This document shows positions 16,632 to 25,377 of a DNA stretch of 64,000 nt, one piece after another. This DNA is from Nocardioides agariphilus (GTDB lineage: Bacteria > Actinomycetota > Actinomycetes > Propionibacteriales > Nocardioidaceae): contig NZ_JADKPO010000008.1 in the NCBI RefSeq assembly GCF_015352445.1, forward strand, positions 110,708 to 174,707. Direction: 5' to 3'. The notes below the pieces were generated by a model, which saw only the letters and a list, made by a program, of their open reading frames with translations, made no database searches and was not told where the DNA came from. The translations under genes were made by a program, and so were the position numbers. Each line of letters starts with the position of its first letter. Within the stretch, counting starts at the first letter, position 1.

Positions 16632-17360
16632 TCACACAGAGTGCTTCTTCTCCATGGTGGCGCGCACGGCGGCCTCGTCGTACTCCTCGCCGAGCCAGGC
16701 GAACATGGGGGCGAGGACGGCGGGGTCGCGCACGTAGTCGTCGAAGTGGACGTGGTAGGCCGCCTCGCCCAGGCGGCCGGCGGTCTCGAGCATCCGTCGC
16801 TCGATGTCGGCCAGGTGCACGGCCGTGGTCTCGGGATCGCCCTTGGCCCACCACTTCGACCTCAGTACGTCGGCGTGCTCGCGGGTGTTGACCAGGAAGC
16901 GGGCGCCGGGGAAGACCTCGCGCAGCCACGCGACGTACGCGTCGAGGTCCTCGTGGCGCCACCAGCGGATCTCCTTGTAGCCGGTGACGCGGGTGTCGGG
17001 CTTGGGGCGCAGCAGGGTGTCGAGGGCGAGCCGTCGCGCCCCCGCGATCGAGGAGCCGGCCGGGAAGTCGCCCATCCCGAAGAACGGGTTGCTCTTGGTG
17101 CGCATCCGCTCGATCGGCCAGAAGGTGCTGCGCTCCACACACGTGCGGTGGAAGTCGTAGAGGAAGTGCATGGCGTCGTCGTTCTCGCCGCGCACCAGGT
17201 AGCCGGGGATGGTGTTGAGCAGCCCCATCAGCAAGGTGGAGCCGGAGCGGCCGTAGGTCATCACGAAGACGTAGGACAGGTCGTCCCGCCCGCCCCGCAA
17301 GGTCCGGACCTTGGCCCGCAGCCGCCGCACCTCGGCCCGGAGCTGCTCGGCGTCGGACAT
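16632..17360 (-). CDS. Sulfotransferase family protein
   Basis: This 242-residue enzyme would transfer sulfate from PAPS to a carbohydrate or lipid. The 5'-phosphosulfate loop is TYGRSGSTLL near residue 33, and a 3'-phosphate-binding segment NTREHADVLRSKWW is seen near residue 145. A short basic coiled-coil-like stretch precedes the catalytic domain. ATG 17360 is chosen because it starts just before that stretch; the frame is open further upstream but leads into the divergent promoter region. It is the first of three sulfotransferases in 16.6-25.3 kb, and the acceptor is unknown. Confidence 0.82.
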   Translation of the reverse strand: MSDAEQLRAEVRRLRAKVRTLRGGRDDLSYVFVMTYGRSGSTLLMGLLNTIPGYLVRGENDDAMHFLYDFHRTCVERSTFWPIERMRTKSNPFFGMGDFPAGSSIAGARRLALDTLLRPKPDTRVTGYKEIRWWRHEDLDAYVAWLREVFPGARFLVNTREHADVLRSKWWAKGDPETTAVHLADIERRMLETAGRLGEAAYHVHFDDYVRDPAVLAPMFAWLGEEYDEAAVRATMEKKHSV

Positions 17361-17472
17361 GGCTCGAAGTCTAGGCAGCAGGCGCACGAAATCGGCTCTC
17401 TCGCGCTGGTGCCGTAGCCTCGTCTGAGGCAAAGACGCTGCCCACAGGTGTGGCCACGAGGACGGTGGAGGA

Positions 17473-19113
17473 ATGACGAGCTCGCAGCCGCGGGTACGCC
17501 GCAACGAGTGGGGCTCCCTGCTCGTGCCGCCACTGGGCTGCCAGGACGGGACCTGGAGCCCGCACCTCAACGTCAGCATCGTGATGCCGGCCTATGGTGC
17601 GCACCTCACGCTGCCCTACGTGCTGGCCGGCCTCGCCGCGCAGACCTACCCCAGCCACCTCGTCGAGCTGATCGTGGTCGACGACGGTGCCCACTCGGGG
17701 CAAGAGCCGCTGCAGCTTCCCGAGATCCGCCCCGACAACGCCCGCATCGTGCAGGTCGAGCAGGGCTGGGGCCGCGCCAACGCCTGCCACATCGGGGCCA
17801 CCCTCGCCGAGGGCGAGGTGATCCACTGGCTCGATGCCGACATGGTGCCGGGACGCGAGCACGTCGAGGCGCAGCTGCGCTGGCACCACGAGATCGACTA
17901 CGCCGTCGCGCTGGGCCACAAGTGGTTCGTCGACCCGGCGCCGCTCGAGGGCGTCGACCCTGCCGACGTACGCGACGCGGTGGCCGCCGACCGTCTCGAC
18001 CGGTACTTCCCCGCCGAGGTCCTCGAGCCCCACGAGTGGGTCGAGCGCTACTACGCGCAGTACGACGACCTGCGCACCATCGGCCCTCGCGCGTGCCGTC
18101 TCAACATCGGCGCCACCGCCTCCCTGCGGCGCGACCTCTACTTCGACTCCGGCGGCATGGACACCTCGCTCAAGCTCGGCGAGGACATCGCCCTGGGCTA
18201 CCGGCTCGGCGAGGCGGGCGCGGTCTTCATCGCCGACCGTGAGGCCCGGTCGTGGCACCTCGGCCGCAGTCACGTGCTCAGGCGCCGCGACGAGGTCAAC
18301 GACTACAACGAGCCGTTCCTGGCCGACCGGCTGCCCGAGCTGCGCAACAAGCGACGGGCCGGCCGCCAGTACGCCGTCCCCTATCTCGAGGTGGTCCTCG
18401 ACTCGACCGGCCAGCCGCACTCCTCGGTCGTGGCCACCGTCGACGCGCTGCTGGGCGGCTCGCTGCCCGACCTGGTCGTCACCTTGGTGGGACCGTGGAG
18501 CGAGCTCGACGACATCCGGATCCACCCGCTCGACGACCCCAGGATCGAGGCCCGTCTGGTGCGGGCCTCCTTTGCGGGCGACCCTCGCGTGCGGCTCGTC
18601 GAGAGCGCGCCCGAGGGGCGCTGCCCGGCGATGTTCAGGCTGACACTCGCGAACTCCGACTGGGCGCCCACGCACAAGACGGTGGCGCGCCTGCTCCACT
18701 ACCTCGAGCGCACCCACCAGGGCCTCGTGGTCGTGCGGATGCCCGACGGCAGCGCGGCCCGCATCGAGCGCACGGCCGCGATCTCGCGCGCCGCTCACGT
18801 GATGAAGTCCGGGGAGTTCCTCGACGACGTGATCGACGAGCTGTTCGGCGCCCACACCTTCGAGGCGGCCGAGGTCGGCTTCTGGCCCAGCCTCGAGGTG
18901 CACCGCTCGCGCCTGCAGGGCACGGCCGGGAAGGCCGAGGACCCGGTCGCCGCCTGGGACCACGACGACGTGCCGATCGCGCCCAGCCAGCCGGCCGCTC
19001 CCACCGGCCCAGGCACGGGCCCCGCGCTGGCAGAGCACCCTGTCGCGCCTGGTCCCCCGTCGATCGTGAACGCGGCGAGGGTACGGGTGGCCTCCTTGCT
19101 GGGGCGCCGGTGA
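17473..19113 (+). CDS. Glycosyltransferase family 2 protein
   Basis: This 546-residue protein has an N-terminal GT-A domain: VSIVMPAYGAHLTLPYVLA near residue 35, ELIVVDDG, and the DxD metal site in WLDADM at about residues 121-123. The roughly 250-residue C-terminal part is not obviously catalytic and may bind the acceptor. A GGAGGA precedes the ATG. It starts a four-gene plus-strand operon with a sulfotransferase and two more glycosyltransferases, the next gene overlapping by four bases. Donor and acceptor sugars cannot be told from sequence. Confidence 0.85.
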   Translation: MTSSQPRVRRNEWGSLLVPPLGCQDGTWSPHLNVSIVMPAYGAHLTLPYVLAGLAAQTYPSHLVELIVVDDGAHSGQEPLQLPEIRPDNARIVQVEQGWGRANACHIGATLAEGEVIHWLDADMVPGREHVEAQLRWHHEIDYAVALGHKWFVDPAPLEGVDPADVRDAVAADRLDRYFPAEVLEPHEWVERYYAQYDDLRTIGPRACRLNIGATASLRRDLYFDSGGMDTSLKLGEDIALGYRLGEAGAVFIADREARSWHLGRSHVLRRRDEVNDYNEPFLADRLPELRNKRRAGRQYAVPYLEVVLDSTGQPHSSVVATVDALLGGSLPDLVVTLVGPWSELDDIRIHPLDDPRIEARLVRASFAGDPRVRLVESAPEGRCPAMFRLTLANSDWAPTHKTVARLLHYLERTHQGLVVVRMPDGSAARIERTAAISRAAHVMKSGEFLDDVIDELFGAHTFEAAEVGFWPSLEVHRSRLQGTAGKAEDPVAAWDHDDVPIAPSQPAAPTGPGTGPALAEHPVAPGPPSIVNAARVRVASLLGRR

Positions 19114-20198
19114 GCGAGGGCTCCGCGCAGCGCACACCGAGCACGAGCGCGGCCGGCAGGTCTACCGGACGTCGGGTGGTCTTCGTGGTCGGCTCGGGCC
19201 GAAGCGGCACCAGCACCATGTCCGGAGCCCTGCAGACCCTGGGCGTGCACGTGCCGCAACCCGAGGTGGTCGCCGACCAGACCAACCCCAAGGGGTTCGG
19301 GGAGCCGCAGTGGGTCGTCGACCTGCATGCCGAGCTGCTCCAGCGCAGCAACGTCGCGGTCTCCGACGCCCGGCCGTCGGCCTGGTTCGAGGCCGGCAAG
19401 CTGGCCAACAGCGAGCCGTTGCGCGTGCGCCTGCACCACTGGCTCGAGGAGCAGTTCGTCCAGGCCTCCGCCGGTGAGTTCCCCGAGCTCGTGGTCAAGG
19501 ACCCGCGGCTGGCGTGGTTCCTCGGTCTGTGGCGCTCAGCAGCCCTGCGGTGCGAGGCCTCGCCGGCCTACATCACGATGCTGCGTCCGGTGACCGAGGT
19601 CGTGGGGAGCAAGCAGCGCTACTACTCCACGAGGTTCGGCGAGATCGACCGCACCGCCGCCTGGGTGAACATGATGCTGCACACCGAGCGGGCCACCCGC
19701 GGGTCGGCCCGCGCGTTCGTCCGCTACGAGGACCTTCTGCGCGACTGGACCATCCCGCTGTTCGACATCGGCCAGCGCTTCGACCTCCAGGCCATCAAGC
19801 ACGCCTCGGCCAACCACATCCGCGCGGTGCACGACTTCATCGACCCCGGGCTGCGCCGGGTCCAGCTCACCTGGGCCGACGTCGACGTACCACCGCGCTT
19901 GCGCGACATCGCCGAGGAGAGCTGGCAGGCCCTCAACAAGCTCGCCGACGAGGGCGGGGACCGCGCCGACGTGCACGCGACCCTCGACGAGATGCGGGCG
20001 GCGTATGCCTCCTTCTACGAGGAGGCCGAGGCGATCGCCTCGTCGTCGGCCCTGGCTGCTCGTCGCGAGGGGTACGCCGACGGGGCCGCCGGCCGTCGCG
20101 CGGCCGTTGGCACCGAGCGGATCCCTCACGGGCTTCGTGCGCTGGTGCCGGCCCCGGCCCGCCGTGGCATCCGCAAGGCGCTGGGCCGGGAGCGCTGA
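19110..20198 (+). CDS. Sulfotransferase family protein
   Basis: This 362-residue protein opens with a disordered Ser/Thr-rich segment and then the PAPS-binding loop VVFVVGSGRSGTSTM (about residues 23-37). A later segment, TMLRPVTEVVGSKQRYY, fits the 3'-phosphate-binding region. The GTG start overlaps the upstream glycosyltransferase stop (GTGA), so the two products are made together, which suggests they act on the same glycan. The last 60 residues are rich in Ala and Arg and may be a tail. Family assignment is good; the acceptor is unknown. Confidence 0.82.
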   Translation: MSEGSAQRTPSTSAAGRSTGRRVVFVVGSGRSGTSTMSGALQTLGVHVPQPEVVADQTNPKGFGEPQWVVDLHAELLQRSNVAVSDARPSAWFEAGKLANSEPLRVRLHHWLEEQFVQASAGEFPELVVKDPRLAWFLGLWRSAALRCEASPAYITMLRPVTEVVGSKQRYYSTRFGEIDRTAAWVNMMLHTERATRGSARAFVRYEDLLRDWTIPLFDIGQRFDLQAIKHASANHIRAVHDFIDPGLRRVQLTWADVDVPPRLRDIAEESWQALNKLADEGGDRADVHATLDEMRAAYASFYEEAEAIASSSALAARREGYADGAAGRRAAVGTERIPHGLRALVPAPARRGIRKALGRER

Positions 20199-20200
20199 CG

Positions 20201-21139
20201 ATGCCCGATCCGGACATCGCCTGCCTGGAGGGGTACGCCGACTACGACGTCCGCTGGCCCTGGACCGAGCGTCCTCTCGAACCAGGGCTGACCTGCGTCT
20301 TCCGGGTCAAGAACGAGGCGCGCAACCTGCCCTGGGTGCTGCCGCCGATGTTCGAGGCCGTCCAGCACGTCGTGCTCGTCGACAACCAGTCCGAGGACGG
20401 CACCGCCGAGGTGGCCCAGCAGGTCGCGGAGTCGGTGGGTGCCGCCGACCGTCTCACGCTCGCGTCCTACCCCTTCCGGGTCAGCCGCGCCGGCCCCGAG
20501 CACCTCACGACACCACCCGACTCGGTGCACTCGCTGACCCACTTCTACAACTGGTCCTTCAGCCACGTCCGCACGACCTACTCGATGAAGTGGGACGGCG
20601 ACATGGTGCTGACCCCCGAGGGCGTGGTCTACCTCTCCGACCTGTCGTGGCAGCTCGAACGCACCGGCGCCGTGGTCCTCATCCCGCGCCATCCGCTGAC
20701 GGTGGTCAACGACTCGGAGGGCTGGCTCGACCTCGGCTACCGCTTCCTGGAGCCGTGGATCTACCCGATGGGTCCGCAGTACACCTTCGTGAAGGCCTTC
20801 GAGTGGGAGGTCCGCGAGTTCCCCGAGGGGTCCGAGCGGGTCGTCGGCCCCGTCGGCTTGTGCATCGAGGTCAAGTGGCTCGACGCCGACGAGTTCGCCC
20901 ACTGGAGCAACACCGGCGGATTCGACCGGGCCGAGCTGCGCATCCGCGCGCCCCGCAAGGTGCGCGAGTGGGACGTCTACACGGCCATCGTCGAAGGCCG
21001 CGCCCACGAGGTGCCCGCGCTCGAGCACGTGCAGGCTCCACCCGGCGTCCACGTCATCGACTACGTCGCCAACACCTATCTCCCGCAGGCCGAGCGCCCG
21101 CTCGTGCGCCGCTTCACCGAGGACCCGGTGGATGCGTGA
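20201..21139 (+). CDS. Glycosyltransferase family 2-like protein
   Basis: This 312-residue protein resembles the short GT2-like enzymes that start with LTCVFRVKNEARNLPWVL. It has VVLVDNQSEDGTAEVA as nucleotide-sugar strand and KWDGDM as DxD metal site (about residues 132-134). GGGAG lies upstream of the ATG at 20201, two bases after the sulfotransferase stop. It overlaps the next glycosyltransferase gene by eight bases. Confidence 0.83.
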   Translation: MPDPDIACLEGYADYDVRWPWTERPLEPGLTCVFRVKNEARNLPWVLPPMFEAVQHVVLVDNQSEDGTAEVAQQVAESVGAADRLTLASYPFRVSRAGPEHLTTPPDSVHSLTHFYNWSFSHVRTTYSMKWDGDMVLTPEGVVYLSDLSWQLERTGAVVLIPRHPLTVVNDSEGWLDLGYRFLEPWIYPMGPQYTFVKAFEWEVREFPEGSERVVGPVGLCIEVKWLDADEFAHWSNTGGFDRAELRIRAPRKVREWDVYTAIVEGRAHEVPALEHVQAPPGVHVIDYVANTYLPQAERPLVRRFTEDPVDA

Positions 21140-22871
21140 GGTGACGGACCCGGGCCTGCCCAAGGCAGTGCGCGAGTTCCTCGACCAGGGCGGCAAGCAC
21201 GTCGTGCTCGCCACGGCCCAGGCGCCCGTCGTCGACGGGGCGCTGCCGCTGCCCGACCCGGCGCGGGCCGGCAGGTACGCCCGGGTGCTCGTCGCCGTCG
21301 CCGACCGTGCCGATCTCCGCGCGGCGGTGGTGCCCTGGGCGGTGCGTGCGCCCGTCGTGGCGCTGTGGGTCGGCGCTCTCGCATCCTCGCCCGGACTCCT
21401 GCCACGCCCGGAGTGGCCGCCCCTGGTGGCGTTCCGCACCCAGCCGGTGGGCGAGGGCTACCTCGTGGTGGCCAGGTTCGCCCAGCCCGTACGCGCGGCC
21501 AACGTGGTCAGCGAGCTGGCCCGGGTCAGCGTGTGGCCCGCGCCCCAGGCCGCGGGCGGCCTGGTCGTCGACGACGGCTCGGGTCCCGGCGGTCCCGTGG
21601 AGGAGCGCGACGTTCCTCCCGACGTCGTGCTGGGCGATGCGGTCCACCTGGTCGACCCCGTCCACCCCGTCCACCCCGTCCACCCCGTCACGGGACGAGC
21701 GGCGTACTCCACCGGCGTCCCCGCGCTCACCGAGTCGCTCGACGAGCGCGTCTTCAACCCGACCGGCTTCGTGGCCGACGTCGACGGGCCGGTCCAGCCG
21801 CTGGAGTCGCTGGTGGGCTCGTGGCCCGGCGGTCGCCGCCCCGACGAGGCGGTCGTCCGCGGGCTGCGTGGCGCGCGCGGCGTGCGCGGATCCTGGCAGC
21901 GACCCGAGGACGCCGCGTTCGTGGTGTCCCTGGCGATGAGTGGTGTGCCGGTCTCGCTCGCCTCGGTGTCGCCCGCGGTGGCGGCCAGCATCGATGCCGA
22001 CCTGCTCGCCGCCCTGGTCGCTCCCGTCGACCTCGATGACGTGGTCGCGCGCGAGGAGCACAGCATCGTGCTGCGCAGGGCTGCGATGCGGGCACACTCG
22101 TCGGCGGCGTGGCGGCGCAGGATGGCCGCGCTCGCCGGAGTGCGGGTGGCCGGCGAGCCGACGGTGAGCGTGGTGCTGGCCACCCGGCGTCCGGAGATGC
22201 TGGCGTTCGCGCTTCGGCAGGTACGCAAGCAGCGCGGCGTCGACCTCCAGCTGGTGCTGGCGCCGCACGGGTTCTCGGCCGACCCCGACGTCGTCCGCGC
22301 CTCGGGCCTGGACCGGGTCGTCGTCCGTCCCCACGAGGAGTCGGTGCCCTTCGGAGACGTGCTCGCCGATGCGACGTCCGCTGCCGACGGCGACCTGGTG
22401 CTCAAGATGGACGACGACGACTGGTACGGCCCCGACTTCGTCACCGACCTGCTGATGGCACGTGCCTACTCCGGCGCCCAGATGGTCGGCACATCTGCCG
22501 AGTTCCACTACCTGGTGCCCAAGGAGACCACCGTGCGGCGCGGGCACAAGGCCGAGCTCTACGCCCACTTCGTCGCGGGCGGCACGATCCTCGTCGAGCG
22601 CGGCCTGCTGCGCGAGGTGGGGTCGTTCCGGTCCGTGCGCAAGTACGTCGACGCGCAGCTGTTGCGGGCCGTCGTACGCACCGGCGCGGCCATCTACCGC
22701 ACCCACGGCCTGGGCTACCTCCTGCGGCGCAATGCGGCCGGCCACACCTGGCAGGTCGACATGGACTACCTGCTGGACCCCGTCCGCACCGCCGACGTAC
22801 GCCCCGGCTTCGCCCCCAGTCGCCTGCTCACCTACGACCCCTCCGAGCTACCGACGCACGCCGCCGGTTGA
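21132..22871 (+). CDS. Glycosyltransferase with a C-terminal GT2 domain
   Basis: The 579-residue protein has an N-terminal part of about 340 residues that I do not recognise, then a GT2 domain starting PTVSVVLATRRPEMLAFAL with a metal site MDDDDW near residues 426-431. The unknown half holds a short HPV tripeptide repeat encoded by tandem 9-base units (21651-21686). Its last codons, GCC GGT TGA, lie inside a dispersed repeat, so the stop codon is repeat-derived. It ends the four-gene glycan operon. Confidence 0.82.
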   Translation: MREVTDPGLPKAVREFLDQGGKHVVLATAQAPVVDGALPLPDPARAGRYARVLVAVADRADLRAAVVPWAVRAPVVALWVGALASSPGLLPRPEWPPLVAFRTQPVGEGYLVVARFAQPVRAANVVSELARVSVWPAPQAAGGLVVDDGSGPGGPVEERDVPPDVVLGDAVHLVDPVHPVHPVHPVTGRAAYSTGVPALTESLDERVFNPTGFVADVDGPVQPLESLVGSWPGGRRPDEAVVRGLRGARGVRGSWQRPEDAAFVVSLAMSGVPVSLASVSPAVAASIDADLLAALVAPVDLDDVVAREEHSIVLRRAAMRAHSSAAWRRRMAALAGVRVAGEPTVSVVLATRRPEMLAFALRQVRKQRGVDLQLVLAPHGFSADPDVVRASGLDRVVVRPHEESVPFGDVLADATSAADGDLVLKMDDDDWYGPDFVTDLLMARAYSGAQMVGTSAEFHYLVPKETTVRRGHKAELYAHFVAGGTILVERGLLREVGSFRSVRKYVDAQLLRAVVRTGAAIYRTHGLGYLLRRNAAGHTWQVDMDYLLDPVRTADVRPGFAPSRLLTYDPSELPTHAAG

Positions 22872-22960
22872 GGAAGGCGCGCAGCGCCTGTCTCGAAACC
22901 CGGAGAGATGTCTGCTGACGTGGGAGGTTTCGAGACGGTTGCTGCGCAACCTCCTCAACC
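22866..22960. repeat. Paired inverted GGTTGAGG repeats at a convergent junction
   Basis: A full copy at 22866-22900 (GGTTGAGGAAGGCGCGC to CTCGAAACC) faces an inverted copy at 22926-22960. The two 35-base arms are largely complementary around a 25-base loop. The hairpin lies between the convergent glycosyltransferase and UDP-glucose dehydrogenase genes and overlaps the stop codon of the former. It probably acts as a two-way terminator. Confidence 0.87.
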
Positions 22961-22971
22961 TGCGAGTGGCG

Positions 22972-24297
22972 CTAGAGGCGACCGAGGCCGCGAGCCGTCC
23001 AGCCCGCGTTGCGCCAGGCCTGGAGGTCCAACACATTGCGACCGTCGAGCAGACGTCGGTGGGCGACGACCTCGGTGACCCGGTCGACGTCGACCTCGCG
23101 GAACTCCGGCCACTCCGTCATGTGCAGCACCAGGTCCGCATCGCGGCAGGCCTCGACGGCGCCCTCGGCGTAGCTCATCGTCGGGTACGCCGCGCGCGCG
23201 GTCCGACCGGCCTTCGGGTCGAACACCGTGACCTGGGCACCGCGCAGGTGCAGCTGGCCGGCGATCGCCAGCGCCGGTGAATCACGTACGTCGTCGGTGC
23301 CGGGCTTGAACGCCGCACCCCAGACCGCGATCCGTGCGCCCCGCAGGCTGCGCCCGAGCATTCCCTTGGCGATCTGCACAGTGCGCTCTCGCTGGTGGGC
23401 GTTGATGGCGTCGACCTCGCCGAGCAGGCTCATCACGTCCTCGACGCCGAGCTCGCCGGCGCGGTGCTGGAAGGCGCGTAGGTCCTTGGGCAGGCAGCCG
23501 CCACCGAACCCGACGCCTGCGCCGAGCATCTTCCGGCCGATCCGGTCGTCGTACCCGATCGCGTCGGCGAGCGCCACGACGTCGGCCCCGGCCACCTCGC
23601 AGACCTCGGCGACGGCATTGATGAAGGAGATCTTGGTGGCCAGGAAGGAGTTGGCCGTCACCTTGACCAGCTCGGCGGTCGCGTAGTCGGTCACCACCAC
23701 CGGCGTTGCCCCGTTGACGCCGAGGTCGATGACCGGCGCGTAGAACTCGCGCAGCCGCTTCTCGGCCGCATCGCTGCGTACGCCGAACACCAGGCGGTCG
23801 GGTCGCAACGTGTCGTCGACCCCGTGGGCCTCCCGCAGGAACTCGGGGTTCCAGGCCAGCTCGGCCTCGACGCCGCTCGGTGTCAGCTCGGTGAGGAGCG
23901 CGGCCATCCGCGCAGCCGTGCCGACCGGCACGGTCGACTTGCCGACGACCAGCGGTGAGCCGGTGAGGTGCGGGGCGAGGGTGCGCACGGCGTACTCGAC
24001 CTGGCTGGTGTCGGCCCCCAGGCCGTCGCTGCGCTGGGGGGTGCCCAGGCACAGGAAGTGGATCTCGCCGAAGGCGCCGGCCTCCTCGTAGGAGTCGGTG
24101 AACCGCAGCCTCCCGGAAGCGACGTGGCGCGCCAGCATCTCGTCGAGCCCGGCCTCATAGACCGGCGCCCTGCCCTCCCGCAGCATGGCCAGCTTGTCGG
24201 GGTCGACCTCGACGCCGAGCACGTCGTAGCCGAGCTCGGCCATGCAGGCCGCGTGGGTGGCGCCGAGGTAGCCACAGCCGATCGTCGTCGTCCTCAC
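22972..24297 (-). CDS. UDP-glucose 6-dehydrogenase
   Basis: This 441-residue enzyme oxidises UDP-glucose to UDP-glucuronate in two NAD-dependent steps. The NAD fold TTTIGCGYLGATHAA is N-terminal, STVPVGT and FLREAH are in place, and the catalytic cysteine is in GFGGGCLPKDL (about residue 268). The GTG at 24297 gives the normal family start; a TTG three codons upstream is less likely. It lies inside the glycan island, so the polymer or glycolipid made there probably contains glucuronic acid or a sugar derived from it, which may then be sulfated. Confidence 0.9.
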   Translation of the reverse strand: MRTTTIGCGYLGATHAACMAELGYDVLGVEVDPDKLAMLREGRAPVYEAGLDEMLARHVASGRLRFTDSYEEAGAFGEIHFLCLGTPQRSDGLGADTSQVEYAVRTLAPHLTGSPLVVGKSTVPVGTAARMAALLTELTPSGVEAELAWNPEFLREAHGVDDTLRPDRLVFGVRSDAAEKRLREFYAPVIDLGVNGATPVVVTDYATAELVKVTANSFLATKISFINAVAEVCEVAGADVVALADAIGYDDRIGRKMLGAGVGFGGGCLPKDLRAFQHRAGELGVEDVMSLLGEVDAINAHQRERTVQIAKGMLGRSLRGARIAVWGAAFKPGTDDVRDSPALAIAGQLHLRGAQVTVFDPKAGRTARAAYPTMSYAEGAVEACRDADLVLHMTEWPEFREVDVDRVTEVVAHRRLLDGRNVLDLQAWRNAGWTARGLGRL

Positions 24298-24372
24298 GGG
24301 AGCCAACCCTAGGAGGAGGAGGCCGCGACCGCTGCCGAAGGCGGTCGATCAGGCTGTGAGACACTGCCGCGC

Positions 24373-25254
24373 ATGGGTGTCCTGCCACCGAATTCGTCGA
24401 CGGACACTTCCGGGACCATCCCGATCTCCTTTGCTCTGGTAGGCGTCCAGAAGGCCGCCACCAGCACGATCGCCTTCTACCTCCTGCGTCACCGTCACGT
24501 CTCGCGCGGCCCGCGCAAGGAGCGGCACTTCTTCGACAAGGAGTTCCTGGACTGGGAGAACCCGGACTACTCGGCCTACGTCTCCCCGCGGCGTACTCCC
24601 CAGCAGCGGCTCGCCGGTGACTACACGCCGGCGTACCTGTTCTGGCCCCAGGCACTCGACCGGATGCACCGCTACAGCCCCGACATGCGGCTGATCGCGA
24701 GCTTTCGCGATCCGATCGAGCGGGCCTTCTCGCAGTGGCAGATGGACTACGCACGCCACGAGGGCTTCCCGCAGTTCGCCGAGGCGATCGCGCAAGACCC
24801 CTTCGAGACGCTGCCCGACCGCATCCCCGAGGGCTGGCAGCCCGGCGATCTCCGCAAACGCGCGCTGGTGACCCGCGGGCTGTACGGCGCCCAGCTCGAG
24901 CGCGCCTTCGAGGTCTACCCCGACCGGTCGCGCTGGCTGCTGCTCGACTTCATCGACGTCGTCACCGACCGCGACCGGCTGCTCGACACCCTGACCGACT
25001 TCCTCGGCATCAGCCGGTTCCTGGACCCGCCGGCATCGCAGGCCAAGAACGCGAGTCCGTCGGTCCAGGCGCGCCCCCCGACGGCCGACGACATGCAGCG
25101 CCTGGCCGACCGGTTCGCGCCCGACCTCCCGCTGTTCGAGAAGCTCTCCGGCATCGACACCGGCCGCTGGGCGACCTCCCGCATCCTCGCCGGCACCCTC
25201 GACCCCGCCGAGCTCGCCGAGAAGCTGGCCAAGAAGGCCGGTCTGCTCGCGTAG
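24373..25254 (+). CDS. Sulfotransferase domain protein (heparan N-sulfotransferase-like fold)
   Basis: The 293-residue protein begins its catalytic domain with FALVGVQKAATSTIAFYLL, the 5'-phosphosulfate loop, and has the 3'-phosphate site SFRDPIERAFSQW near residue 115. KERHFFDKEF and GDYTPAYLF are blocks seen in the sulfotransferase group that includes heparan sulfate N- and O-sulfotransferases. With UDP-glucose dehydrogenase divergent 75 bases away, a glucuronate-containing acceptor is plausible but unproven. No signal peptide is present, so sulfation would be cytoplasmic. Confidence 0.83.
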   Translation: MGVLPPNSSTDTSGTIPISFALVGVQKAATSTIAFYLLRHRHVSRGPRKERHFFDKEFLDWENPDYSAYVSPRRTPQQRLAGDYTPAYLFWPQALDRMHRYSPDMRLIASFRDPIERAFSQWQMDYARHEGFPQFAEAIAQDPFETLPDRIPEGWQPGDLRKRALVTRGLYGAQLERAFEVYPDRSRWLLLDFIDVVTDRDRLLDTLTDFLGISRFLDPPASQAKNASPSVQARPPTADDMQRLADRFAPDLPLFEKLSGIDTGRWATSRILAGTLDPAELAEKLAKKAGLLA

Positions 25255-25290
25255 CCCCGCCCCGCCCCGCCCCGCCTCGCCAACCGCCCT

Positions 25291-25360
25291 TGTAACGCGG
25301 GGTTATCCCATCTGGCCAAGCGTCGCGACGCGTGGGAGGAAGCGATAACCCCGCGTTACA
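25291..25360. repeat. Inverted pair of TGTAACGCGGGGTTATC
   Basis: A 17-base arm at 25291-25307 is perfectly repeated in inverted form at 25344-25360 with a 36-base loop. It sits between the convergent sulfotransferase and dienoyl-CoA reductase genes. It is a different sequence family from the GGTTGAGG repeats but holds the same kind of position, so it is probably a terminator or a small palindromic element. Confidence 0.75.
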
Positions 25361-25377
25361 TGTCCGGGGGGCCCGGG

